DNA from: Xanthomonas cassavae CFBP 4642
GTDB taxonomy: Bacteria > Pseudomonadota > Gammaproteobacteria > Xanthomonadales > Xanthomonadaceae
Assembly (NCBI RefSeq): GCF_000454545.1
Contig: NZ_CM002139.1
Span: 4,420,016-4,484,015 of the forward strand
Reading direction: 5' to 3'
Length of the DNA: 64,000 nt
Shown one piece after another: positions 47,614-56,745 of the stretch. Each line of letters begins with the position of its first letter. The stretch's first letter is position 1. The position numbers were made by a program, and so were the translations under genes. The notes under the pieces were generated by a model. That model saw only the letters and a program-made list of their open reading frames with translations, did not search any database and had not been told where the DNA came from.

Positions 47614-48256
47614 TCATTTCGACGCGCGTCGATCCACCTGCAACAGCTGCAACGGCGCGCCCGATGGCAAACGATACGCCAGCGCATTGTCCAACGCATC
47701 CAGCGCCTCGACCTGGGTGCACAGCTGCTGCGCGCGCGGCCGCAATGCGCGTGCCTGCGGCTCGACCAGGCGCTCGATGCGCTGTTCCAGGCCATCGAGC
47801 GAGCGCAGCCGCTGTGCGTTTCCGGTCAACGCCGATTGCACTGCGCCGGCAACCACATCGCCGATCAGCTGAGGCAATAGCTCGGCCACTAGTTCGCCGA
47901 TATCGTCATCGATATCGATGGGAGTCAGCTGGCTCTTGCGGAAGCTCTGCTGCAAACGCAGGTCGATCTTCTCGCGCACACCGGTCAGCTGCACACGCGT
48001 GGCCTCCGGGTCACGGCTGAAGCCGGCAGCCACCTCGCCCAATGCGGTGATCGCGATATCGGCAGCCTCGCGCCCGACCTGCTGCGCCAGCGGCACCACC
48101 TCGCGGGTCTGCCGTTCGAAACGGATCAGGCGATCGCGATCGTCGGCGCTCAGCGCCACCCAGGCGTCGTCGACGAACAAGGCGCCCTGGCGCAGCACCA
48201 GCCGCTGCGGCGTTCCTGTGCTGCGGATGAAAATGACGCTGCGCGGAGACAGCTTA
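47614..48256 (-). pseudogene. DUF2884-family gene, 3' part, cut off by the IS element
   Basis: C-terminal part of an exported protein of unknown function. It reads KLSPRSVIFIRSTGTPQRLVLRQGALFVDDAWVALSADDRDRL, then AADIAITALGEVAAGFSRDPEATRVQLTGVREKIDLRLQQSF, a pattern of the DUF2884 family. The matching N-terminal part is at 49324-49450, with the IS30-family element between. Without the first about 45 residues and the signal peptide it cannot be exported, so the gene is broken. Confidence 0.85.
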
Positions 48257-48259
48257 GAC

Positions 48260-49320
48260 TCAACTTCCAAGTGCAACACCCCGCTTTGACGTAGGGTAGC
48301 GGCATGGGCACACAGTACAGGCACCTGGGTTCCGAAGAACGCGCTTTGCTTCAAATTGAACTCGGTAACGGAATGAGCATCAACTCCATTGCAAGGCGAC
48401 TCAATCGCAGTGCGTCCACCCTGTCGCGCGAGATAAGGCGACAGGGCGAACCTGTCTATGCGGCAACCAGCGCAGCCAGCAACTATCGGCTGCGCCGCAG
48501 AGCGTGCGTTCGAAGGCGCCGGCTTGTTGAAGGCAGTGCGCTCTTTCAGCAGGTGCGTGACGACTTGGTTCTGTATCGTTGGTCGCCCCAGCAAATTGCT
48601 GCCAAGCTCAAGGCCATGCATCCGGATGATCCAAGTCAACGCGTGAGTCACGAAACAATCTACGCCGCTATCTACGCGCATCCGCGTGGTGGTTTGAAGA
48701 AAGAGCTTGTGGAGGCGCTTCGTCAGCACAAGCCGACGCGAGGCTTGCGCCGTACAACCGCTGCCAAGCGCACGTGGGTGCCGGAGGAGCTGCGTATCGT
48801 CCATCGGCCTGAAGAGGTGGCGCAGCGCTTGATTCCTGGGCACTGGGAAGGCGACCTGATCAAAGGGGCTTTCAACCGCTCGTGCGTAGGCACGCTGGTG
48901 GAGCGAAAGACGCGCTTTGTGGTGCTGTGCAAGATGGATGGCTGTACTGCACAGGATGCGCTGGAGGGCTTCACGCGACAGATGAAGAAGCTGCCGCGTT
49001 TCCTACTGGGAAGCCTCACCTATGACCGCGGAACCGAGATGACGTGTTATCCAGAGCTGATGAAGCGGCTCAACATCGATCTTTGGTTCGCCGATCCACA
49101 TGCGCCCTGGCAGCGCGGCAGCAATGAGAACACCAACGGCCTGCTGCGCCAGTTCATGCCAAAAGGCGCGGACTTGTCCAAGGCGAGCCAGGAGTATCTC
49201 AACAACGTCGCCGACCTGATGAACGCCCGGCCACGGCAGACGCTTGGCTGGAAGACGCCGAACCAGGCGCTGGAAGAAGAGATCGCTCAATTCAACTCAC
49301 GTGTTGCACTTGCAAGTTGA
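48260..49320 (+). mobile_element. IS30-family insertion sequence (1,061 bp)
   Basis: Terminal inverted repeats are TCAACTTCCAAGTGCAACA on the left and its complement with one mismatch (TCAACTTGCAAGTGCAACA read inward) on the right. GAC is present directly outside both ends (48257-48259 and 49321-49323), a 3-bp target duplication as usual for this family. It contains one transposase gene whose stop codon lies in the right end. It splits a DUF2884 gene. Confidence 0.93.
48304..49320 (+). CDS. IS30-family transposase
   Basis: DDE transposase of 338 residues, apparently intact. The N-terminal helix-turn-helix region is MGTQYRHLGSEERALLQIELG followed by SINSIARRLNRSASTLSREIRRQ. The catalytic core has HWEGDLIKGA (first Asp), LTYDRGTEM (second Asp) and WQRGSNENTNGLLRQFMPKG (Glu), as in IS30. 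The last codons are part of the right inverted repeat. With full length and good ends the element may still be mobile. Confidence 0.95.
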   Translation: MGTQYRHLGSEERALLQIELGNGMSINSIARRLNRSASTLSREIRRQGEPVYAATSAASNYRLRRRACVRRRRLVEGSALFQQVRDDLVLYRWSPQQIAAKLKAMHPDDPSQRVSHETIYAAIYAHPRGGLKKELVEALRQHKPTRGLRRTTAAKRTWVPEELRIVHRPEEVAQRLIPGHWEGDLIKGAFNRSCVGTLVERKTRFVVLCKMDGCTAQDALEGFTRQMKKLPRFLLGSLTYDRGTEMTCYPELMKRLNIDLWFADPHAPWQRGSNENTNGLLRQFMPKGADLSKASQEYLNNVADLMNARPRQTLGWKTPNQALEEEIAQFNSRVALAS

Positions 49321-49323
49321 GAC

Positions 49324-49450
49324 CGCCCAGGGTGAGGTCGTAGTCGCTGCTGACATTGCAGTGCAACGCGTCGGCCAGTGCTGCCGGCATCGCACCGGCC
49401 ATGCCCAGCAACACGGCCATTGCCGCCGCCAGCGTCTGCCTGATCGTCAT
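49324..49450 (-). pseudogene. DUF2884-family gene, 5' part with signal peptide
   Basis: The ATG at 49450 begins MTIRQTLAAAMAVLLGMAGAM and a cleavage site ALADA, followed by LHCNVSSDYDLTLGGLN, the start of the family. The frame then runs into the IS and stops. By my count, joining both halves after removing the IS and one GAC leaves them out of frame, so either an extra indel exists or the family differs here. Confidence 0.8.
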
Positions 49451-49617
49451 GTCGTCATTCCCCCTGGATGCTGGGTGCAGCATGTGCGCAGACGCCGCAC
49501 ACCACCATAGGCCGGAGGCTGGCATGACTTCTGGCGGCCGGGGCACGGTGGGGCACGTGGAAAACACGCGGGCTGCCAAGCCCTGTCTGGCAATGATGAA
49601 CACGCAGGGCCGCGGCA

Positions 49618-50142
49618 TCAGCCCTGCACGGCATCGCGCAACGGTTGCCACGCCGCGCACAGGCGTGGCAGGGACCAGGCGGCATTGGCCGGGCTGGTGG
49701 ACGGCAAGGCCAGCACCGGCACTGCGCGTGCGTGGGCCGACAGCAGCGGCTGCACATGCCGGCGCCAGGCCTGCATCGCCGCGGCGCCATTGCAGGCCAC
49801 CAGGCGCAGCTGCGGCAACGTGGTCAGCAACACGGGCAACGGATTGACCACGATGCTGTCCGCGACGATGGCCGAATCCAGGCTGCCGTGTCGTTCGCAC
49901 TGGCCGATCACATCCCACAGGCCAACCTTGCAGTCGGCCAGCGCCTGCAGGCGCGCCGGATATGCCAACCCGGCGTAGATGCCCAGCAGTTCCTGCATCA
50001 GCGGCCAGAAACGGTTGCGCGGATGGGCGTAATACATCGCCGCGTGCAACGAGACGTTGCCCGGCATCGAGCCGAGTACCAGGACACGGCAATCGTTAGG
50101 AATGTGCGCTGGAAGGCTCTGCAACAGGTCGGTTTTCGTCAC
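49618..50142 (-). CDS. DNA-deoxyinosine glycosylase (UDG superfamily)
   Basis: Base-excision repair enzyme removing hypoxanthine from deaminated DNA. The 174 residues show the family-6 UDG pattern: VLVLGSMPGNVSLHAAMYYAHPRNRFWPLM (motif 1 with the Tyr and Arg/Asn of the pocket), KVGLWDVIGQCERHGSLDSAI, VVNPLP and LPSTSPANAAW near the end (motif 2). It is divergent from ompW. Uracil could also be a substrate. Confidence 0.9.
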   Translation of the reverse strand: MTKTDLLQSLPAHIPNDCRVLVLGSMPGNVSLHAAMYYAHPRNRFWPLMQELLGIYAGLAYPARLQALADCKVGLWDVIGQCERHGSLDSAIVADSIVVNPLPVLLTTLPQLRLVACNGAAAMQAWRRHVQPLLSAHARAVPVLALPSTSPANAAWSLPRLCAAWQPLRDAVQG

Positions 50143-50323
50143 GGCGATCGCATCTGCGTGAATGTCTTTTTCAGCTTGCCTGTTGCAGCCACGGCCTTCT
50201 CCGGAAACTCGCTGAACAAACGAAATTTTAGCGAGCCGCGGGTGGGCGTAGATTCATATTTTCAGGAATAGCTTTGGCGCGGCCCACTCCACGGGCCTAA
50301 CAAGAACACTGAGGAGACCCCCA

Positions 50324-50995
50324 ATGCGTGCCATTTCCATCCTGAGCCTGGCTGCCGTATCCGTACTTGCGTTTGCGCCGTCGGCATTTGCACAAGACAC
50401 CACCAACACCGGCGACACCTCCTCGGCTTCCACCAGCGCCGATAGCGCTTCCGGAAAGCATTGGGCAGTGGTCGGCGGTGTTGCTTTGATCAAGCCGAAG
50501 AACGATCCGGCTCCGGGCCTGGACGTCGATGGCGGCCCGGCACCGACGCTGAGCGCCAGCTACTACATCAATGACAACTGGGCCGTTGAGCTGTGGGGCG
50601 CCGCCGACAAGTTCAACCACCGTGTCAACGCCGATGGCGTGGGCAAGATCGGCACCGTCGAGCAGCAGCCGATCGCCATCAGCGGCCAGTACCACTTCGG
50701 CCAGGCCGATGACGTGTTCCGTCCGTTCGTGGGCGTGGGCTACTACGAGTCGAACTTCAGCAACGAGAAGATCGACGCGGCGTCGGCCACCGGCCAGCAC
50801 GTGGGCCTGGACACCGCCAAGGGTGTCATCGGCACCGTCGGCGTGGACATGAACATCAACGCCACCTGGTTCGCACGCGCCGACGCCCGTTACATGCGGT
50901 CGCGTCCGGAACTGCGCGTTGGCGGCCAGGGCACCGGCAGCGAGTTGGAACTGGATCCATGGACCGTTGGCTTCGGCGTCGGCGCGCGCTTCTAA
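50324..50995 (+). CDS. ompW: OmpW-family outer-membrane protein
   Basis: Small eight-stranded barrel for hydrophobic compounds or stress. The signal peptide (MRAISILSLAAVSVLAFAPSAFAQ) is followed by KHWAVVGGVALIKPKNDPAPG, PTLSASYYINDNWAVELWGAADKFNHRV, RPFVGVGYYESNFSNEKID and a C-terminal Phe (WTVGFGVGARF). At 223 residues it is family size. GAGGAG precedes the ATG. It is unrelated in detail to the barrel protein at 41976. Confidence 0.93.
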   Translation: MRAISILSLAAVSVLAFAPSAFAQDTTNTGDTSSASTSADSASGKHWAVVGGVALIKPKNDPAPGLDVDGGPAPTLSASYYINDNWAVELWGAADKFNHRVNADGVGKIGTVEQQPIAISGQYHFGQADDVFRPFVGVGYYESNFSNEKIDAASATGQHVGLDTAKGVIGTVGVDMNINATWFARADARYMRSRPELRVGGQGTGSELELDPWTVGFGVGARF

Positions 50996-51021
50996 GCACG
51001 CGGGCAAGCGACGTTTCAGTC

Positions 51022-51054
51022 AAAAAAAAACGGGCCGCAAGGCCCGTTTTTTTT
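51022..51054. terminator. bidirectional rho-independent terminator after ompW
   Basis: CGGGCC and GGCCCG enclose GCAA, with an A-run before and a T-run after, so it ends ompW on the plus strand and the convergent membrane-protein gene on the minus strand. Confidence 0.95.
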
Positions 51055-51081
51055 ATGCTTTGAAATCGTGGCGCCGTCCGC

Positions 51082-51642
51082 TCAGCGCCAGTAGACGCTG
51101 CCGCGCAGGCGTGCGTTGCGCCAGCGCCACCACAGCAAGATGGCGTAGGCGAGCGCATAGCCGAGCAGCACGCCGGCCGCGCCCAACAGGCTGGCATGGC
51201 TCAGCCAGCCCTCGACAGGCCACGCCACGCCCTGCCAGGTGCTGCGCCACCCCTGCACCATGCCGGCGATCACGCGTACCACCACCAGCGCGGTCAAGGC
51301 CAGCACCAGCCACAGATTGGGCCGGTAGAACAGCCCCTGCTGGGTGCGCTCGAAGCGGGTCAGACGCAGTGCCAGCAGCCCCAGCGCCAGCCCGCAGGCC
51401 CAGCCCAAGGCGGCATGGCTGATCGCGCCGGGCCACAACGCGGCGGCGATCAACACGAAGATCACGAACAGCACGGTGGAGAGGCCGGCCGAGACCAGAT
51501 TGATCATCAACAGCCAGCCGCGCGCCTGCCGCCGCGCGGTGCCGACCCGAAAGCGCTGCACCAGCGACAACGGCAACAGCACCGCGAACACCGCCAGCGC
51601 GATGATCACGGCCAGCGGTATGGCGAGGAGAAGTGGCATCAC
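51082..51642 (-). CDS. integral membrane protein of unknown function
   Basis: A 186-residue protein with five hydrophobic segments (MPLLLAIPLAVIIALAVFAVLLPLSLV; WLLMINLVSAGLSTVLFVIFVLIAAALW; LGWACGLALGLLALRLTRF; PNLWLVLALTALVVVRVIAGMVQGW; ASLLGAAGVLLGYALAYAILLWW). The pattern resembles DUF1453-type proteins of proteobacteria, but I am not certain. It is convergent with ompW and 160 bases downstream of metQ on the same strand. Confidence 0.75.
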   Translation of the reverse strand: MMPLLLAIPLAVIIALAVFAVLLPLSLVQRFRVGTARRQARGWLLMINLVSAGLSTVLFVIFVLIAAALWPGAISHAALGWACGLALGLLALRLTRFERTQQGLFYRPNLWLVLALTALVVVRVIAGMVQGWRSTWQGVAWPVEGWLSHASLLGAAGVLLGYALAYAILLWWRWRNARLRGSVYWR

Positions 51643-51802
51643 ATGCTCGGTGGCGGCGAAGAGTGGTTGGCAACCCGTAACGCACAGACGCCAGGTAAAC
51701 GTGGACGGCGCGCAGCAACCGGCGTGTCCGCGGGGTGCATGCCGATGCCGGGCGCCGGCCGCACCCGCCTGGCGGTGAGCGCAGTCGGTTTGATCGCCGC
51801 GC

Positions 51803-52606
51803 TTAGAACGCCGGCAACACCGCGCCTTTGTACTTCTGCTCGATAAAGGCCTTCACTTCCGGGCTGGTCAATGCCCTGGCCAGCTTCTGCACGCGCGCAT
51901 CGTCCCTGTTGTCCGCACGGGCCACCAGAAAGTTTACGTATGGCGAGTCCTTGCTTTCGATCGCCAGCGCATCGCGGGTCGGATTGAGCCCGGCATCGAG
52001 CGCGTAATTAGTGTTGATCAAGGCCAGGTCGACCTGATCCAGCACGCGCGGCAGCATCGCCGAGTCGAGCTCGCGGAATTTCAGCTGCTTGGGGTTGTCG
52101 ACGATGTCGCGCTGGGTGGACAGCGCATTGCTGGGATCCTTGAGCTTGATCGCCCCGGCCTTGTCGAGCAGGATCAGCGCGCGGCTGTTGTTGCTCGGGT
52201 CGTTGGGAATGACCACATCGGCGCCGGTGGGCAGGTCGGCCAGCGCCTTGAAACGGCGCGAATACGCACCGAATGGCTCGATATGCACGCCGACCACGGT
52301 CACCAGCTGGCTCTTGCGGTCGCGGTTGTAAGCGTCCAGGTAGGGCTCGGTCTGGAAGTAATTGACGTCGATCTGCTTCTGCACGACCTGGTCGTTTGGC
52401 TGCACGTAATCGTTGAACACGCGCACGTCCAGCTTCACGCCCTGCTTGGCCAGCAGTGGTTCGACCACTTCCAGGATCTCGGCATGCGGCACCGCCGTGG
52501 CGGCCACGGTCAGGGTGTCGCCACCGCCGCTGCCAGTGCCGCCGCCACAGGAGGCCAATGCCAGTGTGGCGGCTGCCAGGAGGGAACGAAACGCGAATGT
52601 GCTCAT
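51803..52606 (-). CDS. metQ: methionine-binding lipoprotein MetQ
   Basis: Substrate-binding lipoprotein of the MetNIQ methionine importer. Lipoprotein signal LLAAATLALASCGGG, then the NlpA pattern LTVAATAVPHAEILEVV, GVKLDVRVFNDYVQPNDQVVQKQIDVNYFQTEPYLDAYN and LPRVLDQVDLALINTNYALDAGLNP. At 267 residues it is normal. It follows metI by 207 bases. Confidence 0.95.
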   Translation of the reverse strand: MSTFAFRSLLAAATLALASCGGGTGSGGGDTLTVAATAVPHAEILEVVEPLLAKQGVKLDVRVFNDYVQPNDQVVQKQIDVNYFQTEPYLDAYNRDRKSQLVTVVGVHIEPFGAYSRRFKALADLPTGADVVIPNDPSNNSRALILLDKAGAIKLKDPSNALSTQRDIVDNPKQLKFRELDSAMLPRVLDQVDLALINTNYALDAGLNPTRDALAIESKDSPYVNFLVARADNRDDARVQKLARALTSPEVKAFIEQKYKGAVLPAF

Positions 52607-52813
52607 GTGGGGATCCGTGGGAGGAGGAATGCGGGCAGGCCGCAGACGTTAAACCTAGCAGACCGTAGCGACGGCGGCGATGCAGCGCGCGGCGGCAACC
52701 CACGGCGCACGGCGACATGCAGACAGGCGTGCAGATCGGCGTGCGGGATTGCCCCACCGCGGCCAGTGCCAGGGCGCACGACCAGCGTCCGCCGCCCCCT
52801 GCCCTGTGCCGAC

Positions 52814-53509
52814 TCAGCGCCGGCTGTAATGCGCCACCAGGCGGTCGCCCAGCATCTGCAATACCTGCACCAGCACCAGCAGGGCGATGACGGTGATCAG
52901 CGCCACGTCCGAATGCGAGCGCAGGTAGCCCTCACGGTAGGCTACATCGCCCAGGCCGCCGGAGCCGATCGCCCCGCCCATGGCGGTGAAGCCGATCAGC
53001 GCGATGGTGGTCACGGTGGCACCGGCGATCAGGCCCGGGCGCGCTTCGGGCAGCAGCACCCGCAGCACCAGCTGCCGGGTGGTGGCGCCCATCGCCTGGC
53101 TGGCTTCGATGATGCCGCGATCGACCTCGCGCAACGCGGTTTCCACCAGGCGCGCATAGAACGGCGCCGCGCCCACCACCAGCGGCAGGATCGCGCCGCG
53201 CACGCCGAGCGAGGTGCCCATCAGCATCAACGTGAGCGGAATCATCGCGATCATCAAGATGATGAAGGGCACCGAGCGCAGCAGGTTGATCACCAGCGCC
53301 AGCGCGCCATACAGCACCGGGCGGCGGCGCAGCTGCGGCGCGCCGCACAGGAACAGTGCCACGCCCAGCGGCAGGCCGATCAGCAGGGTCAGCGGCAGCG
53401 CGCCGGCCAGCATCAGCAAGGTATCGAGCGTGGCCTGGCCGATGTCGCCCCACTTGGCGGCATCGAGATTGCGGAAGAAGCCGCCCGCAGCGGCAAGCAA
53501 CGAATTCAT
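52814..53509 (-). CDS. metI: methionine ABC transporter permease MetI
   Basis: Membrane subunit with five helices. The start at 53509 ([23 protein letters not shown]) overlaps the metN stop as ATGA. The conserved coupling segment is [40 protein letters not shown]. At 231 residues it is family length. Confidence 0.95.
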   Translation of the reverse strand: MNSLLAAAGGFFRNLDAAKWGDIGQATLDTLLMLAGALPLTLLIGLPLGVALFLCGAPQLRRRPVLYGALALVINLLRSVPFIILMIAMIPLTLMLMGTSLGVRGAILPLVVGAAPFYARLVETALREVDRGIIEASQAMGATTRQLVLRVLLPEARPGLIAGATVTTIALIGFTAMGGAIGSGGLGDVAYREGYLRSHSDVALITVIALLVLVQVLQMLGDRLVAHYSRR

Positions 53510-54513
53510 GCGCGCAGATCCTCCACATGCACGCCGGCCGCCACGAAGCCGGCAAGCGCCGCGTTCTGGTCGCCGCCGGTCAGCGCGACGATCAGCTGGC
53601 CGTACGGGGTGTCCTTGATGCGGTCCACGCGCCCGGACAGGATGTTGTAGTCCACCCCGGTCTCGCGGGCGATGCGGCCCAGTACAGGCTCGTAGGTGCC
53701 GTTGCCCAGAAAGGTCAGCCGTACGATGCGCCCGCCGACCGCGGCGAAATCGCGATGCAGCTCGGCTTCGTCCACGTGCTCGGCTTCGGAGACGAAACGC
53801 CGGGTGGTGGCGTGTTTGGGATGCAGGAAGACCTCGGTGACCGGGCCGGTTTCCACCAGCTTGCCGTCGTCCAGCACCGCCACGCGGTCGCAGACGCGGC
53901 GGATCACGTCCATCTCGTGGGTGATCAACACGATGGTCAGGCCCAGCTCGCGGTTGATCTGCGCCAGCAGCTGCAGCACCGAGGCGGTGGTCTGCGGATC
54001 CAACGCGCTGGTGGCCTCGTCGCACAGCAGGATCTGCGGCCGGGTGGCCAGCGCGCGCGCAATGCCCACGCGCTGCTTCTGCCCACCGGACAGTTGCGCC
54101 GGATACTTGTTGGCGTGCTCCTGCAACCCGACCCGGGCCAGCAGCTCGGCCACGCGCACATCGACCTCGGCGCGCGGGGTGCCGGCCAGTTCAAGCGGAA
54201 ACGCCACATTGCCGGCCACGGTGCGCGAGGACAGCAGGTTGAAGTGCTGGAAGATCATGCCGATGCGCCGGCGCAGGGCGCGCAGGCCCTGGCTGTCCAG
54301 CGCGGTCACGTCTTCCTCGCCGATCAGCAGGCGCCCGCCACTGGGCTCTTCGAGCCGGTTGATCAGCCGGATCAGCGTGGACTTGCCGGCACCGGAATGG
54401 CCGATGATGCCGAACACCTCGCCGGGACCGATCCGAAGATCCAGCGGGTGCAGCGCCACAATCTGACGACCGTCAACGGAGTAGGACTTGTGCAGGCGCT
54501 GAAACTGGATCAC
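53506..54513 (-). CDS. metN: methionine ABC transporter ATPase MetN
   Basis: ATPase of the importer, 335 residues, with Walker [10 protein letters not shown], signature [15 protein letters not shown], Walker [13 protein letters not shown] and the C-terminal regulatory ACT-like domain ([48 protein letters not shown]) that binds methionine for trans-inhibition. First gene of metNIQ. No riboswitch is evident in the gap upstream, which is filled by a repeat element. Confidence 0.96.
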   Translation of the reverse strand: MIQFQRLHKSYSVDGRQIVALHPLDLRIGPGEVFGIIGHSGAGKSTLIRLINRLEEPSGGRLLIGEEDVTALDSQGLRALRRRIGMIFQHFNLLSSRTVAGNVAFPLELAGTPRAEVDVRVAELLARVGLQEHANKYPAQLSGGQKQRVGIARALATRPQILLCDEATSALDPQTTASVLQLLAQINRELGLTIVLITHEMDVIRRVCDRVAVLDDGKLVETGPVTEVFLHPKHATTRRFVSEAEHVDEAELHRDFAAVGGRIVRLTFLGNGTYEPVLGRIARETGVDYNILSGRVDRIKDTPYGQLIVALTGGDQNAALAGFVAAGVHVEDLRA

Positions 54514-54556
54514 CGCGCGTGGCCGATTGGGGGGGCGTGAAGCCTACCATCGAGAG

Positions 54557-54641
54557 TCGGGATTGGGGATTGGGGATTGGCAAGGACAACAGCGTCCCCG
54601 CGGTTGCCAATCCCGAATGCCCGATCCCCAATCCCCAATCA
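54557..54641. repeat. intergenic GGGATTG inverted repeat element upstream of metN
   Basis: The left arm 54557-54581 (CGGGATTGGGGATTGGGGAT and on) pairs with the right arm 54606-54641 (GCCAATCCCGAATGCCCGAT and on). Same family as the three elements in the atp operon. It overlaps the last bases of the EamA pseudogene. Confidence 0.82.
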
Positions 54642-55534
54642 CGGCCTATCCAACGGCGGCGGCCTGTCAGCCCGCCGTATCCGCTCCCGGCGCAATAAAT
54701 ACAGCCCGCTGACGACGATGATGCCGGCGCCGGTCCAGGTCCAGTTATCGGGCAGGGTCTGCCACAGCAGCCAGTCCCAGCCGATCACCCAGACCAGGCC
54801 GCTGTATTCCAGCGGCGCGATCATCGAGGCCTCGCCGCGCAGGAAGGCCTGGGTCAGCGCGATCTGGCCAGTGCGCCGGCCAGGCCCATGCCGGCGATCA
54901 GCCAGACGTGGCGGCCCTGCAGCGGCACCCAGCCGGGAATGGCCAGCAACCCGGCGCCGATCGCCATGAACAGCAGGAACCACACCACCATCGCCTGCGG
55001 GGTGTCGGTGCGGGTCAACAGGCTCACCGTGACCGCGGCCACCGCGTAGGCCGTGGCCGCCAGCAGCACCATCAGCCCGGGCAGCGAGATCAGCCCGTCC
55101 ACGCCCGGGCGCAACACCACGATCACCCCGACCAGGCCGATGCCGATCGCGGTCCAGCGCCGCGGCCCGACGTGCTCGCCCAGCAGCGGCACCGACAAGG
55201 CCGCCACCAGCAACGGCGCCACGAAGTACAGCGTGTAGGCGGTGGACAACGGCATCCGCTTCAGGCCGTAGACGAAGCAGCCGATCATCGCCATGCCCAG
55301 TATCCCGCGCAGCAGGTGCAGCCCCCAGCGCACCGGCACGATCGAGCGCGGGCCGGCGGTGGCAAATACCCACACCAGCACGAACGGCAACGACGCCGCG
55401 CCGCGCAGCAGGGTGACCTGCAACGGCGGGTAATGTGCCGACAGCAGCTTCATTCCCGCGTCCATCAACGAGAAGCAGGCCACGGCCGCCACCATCCAGG
55501 CGATGGCGGGAAGCGGAGAACGGGTGGTGGGCAT
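54639..55534 (-). pseudogene. EamA/RarD-type drug/metabolite permease, frameshifted
   Basis: Ten-helix transporter of the DMT superfamily, now in two frames. The first frame runs from ATG 55534 (MPTTRSPLPAIAWMVAAVACFSLMDAGMKLLS) to WLIAGMGLAGALARSR and a stop at 54854. The second frame continues with GQIALTQAFLRGEASMIAPLEYSGLVWVIGWDWLL to the end at 54639. Adding one G near 54866 (CTGGCCAG to CTGGGCCAG) restores AGALGQIALTQAFLRGEAS. About 75 residues, two helices, are lost. A sequencing error is the alternative. Confidence 0.85.
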
Positions 55535-55640
55535 GGACGTAGTATCGCCGCGCCAGCGCGCCGGCCGCCAATGCGCCGATACGGGGCAGCGCGGCCGATG
55601 GCCTAGAATGGCGGCTGTATTCAGCCAGCAGGAGCCTTGC

Positions 55641-56126
55641 ATGCCTTCCTTCGACGTGGTGTCCGAAGTCGACAAGCACGAATTGACCAATGCGGTGGAC
55701 CAGGCCAACCGCGAACTGGGCACGCGTTTCGACTTCAAGGGAGTCCAGGCCACGTTCGAGCTGGAAGACGGCAAGGCGATCAACCAGTCCGCCCCCAGCG
55801 ACTTCCAGCTCAAGCAGATGACCGACATCCTGCGCGCGCGGCTGCTGGCGCGCGGTATCGACGTGCGCTGCCTGGAGTTCGGCGACGTCGAAACCAACCT
55901 GGCCGGCGCGCGGCAGAAGGTCACCGTCAAGCAGGGCATCGAGCAGAAGCAGGCCAAGCAGCTGGTGGCCAGGCTCAAGGAAGCCAAGCTCAAGGTGGAA
56001 GCCCAGATCAACGGCGACAAGCTGCGCGTGACCGGCAAGAAGCGCGACGACTTGCAGGATGCGATTGCGCTGCTGAAGAAGGCCGATGTCGAGTTGCCGC
56101 TGCAGTTCGACAACTTCCGCGATTGA
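55641..56126 (+). CDS. YajQ-family nucleotide-binding protein
   Basis: A 161-residue protein (MPSFDVVSEVDKHELTNAVDQANRELGTRFDFKG, complete to ELPLQFDNFRD). In Xanthomonas campestris a YajQ family member binds cyclic di-GMP and works with a LysR-type regulator on virulence; this is probably the counterpart. Two ferredoxin-like subdomains are expected, with KVTVKQGIEQKQAKQLVARLKEAKLKVEAQINGDKLRVTGKKRDDLQ in the second. GGAG is upstream of ATG 55641. Confidence 0.93.
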   Translation: MPSFDVVSEVDKHELTNAVDQANRELGTRFDFKGVQATFELEDGKAINQSAPSDFQLKQMTDILRARLLARGIDVRCLEFGDVETNLAGARQKVTVKQGIEQKQAKQLVARLKEAKLKVEAQINGDKLRVTGKKRDDLQDAIALLKKADVELPLQFDNFRD

Positions 56127-56280
56127 GCGCAACCCAACGATGGCGGTGCGGGCGGTGATCGATCCGGCGGTGCGGCGTCCAGGCTCAGGCCGGGGTGATG
56201 CGCACGGCGGCAGCGACCGCGGGCGCTGTGCGGCCGCCAGCTCCGCTCGTCGCGCCGGGCGGCTGGCGTAGCGGCCTGCG

Positions 56281-56745
56281 ATGCGTGCCCTGCTCGCCAG
56301 CCTGTTGCATCGCCTCCACGCGTTCCGGCAGGCGGGCACGCGCGCCACGGGCGTTGCGCCTGCCACGCGGGTGTATGCGCAGCCGCGGATCGAAGCCGGA
56401 TCCACGCTGCACACCATGGCCGGCCTGGACCCGACCGAGGCAGCCGCCTTCGCCGATGCCTTTGCGGCGGAGATCGACCGCGCCATTGCACAGTGCACGC
56501 TGGGCGATGCCGCCAGCAGCCACGCGCAGGCGCTGCAACAGATCCACTCGCTGAAGAACACCATCTCGCTGACCGGCTCGCAGGAGTTGCTCAAGGCCTG
56601 CGACCAGCTGCGCAGCGACGTGGAGCGCGGCGCCTTCGGCGACATGCTTGCGCACCGCTTTACTGCGGTGGCAACCGCCGCTGGTCTACTGGTCAGACAG
56701 TACCGGCGTACCCTTCCTCTCGACGGCGCGGAGCCTCATGCGTAG
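56281..56745 (+). CDS. Hpt-domain phosphotransfer protein
   Basis: A 154-residue protein whose second half is a histidine phosphotransfer helix bundle: ALQQIHSLKNTISLTGSQELLKACDQLRSDVERG, with phospho-accepting His89 in the HSLKN motif (usual form HxLKG). The first 40 residues are basic and Arg-rich. It overlaps the hybrid kinase start by 8 bases, so it most likely serves as the relay between that kinase and a separate regulator. Confidence 0.82.
   Translation: MRALLASLLHRLHAFRQAGTRATGVAPATRVYAQPRIEAGSTLHTMAGLDPTEAAAFADAFAAEIDRAIAQCTLGDAASSHAQALQQIHSLKNTISLTGSQELLKACDQLRSDVERGAFGDMLAHRFTAVATAAGLLVRQYRRTLPLDGAEPHA

Noticed and set aside
54514..54640. Possible methionine riboswitch upstream of metN
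   Set aside because: The region is an inverted GGGATTG repeat element also found in the atp operon; no SAM-aptamer pattern is visible.
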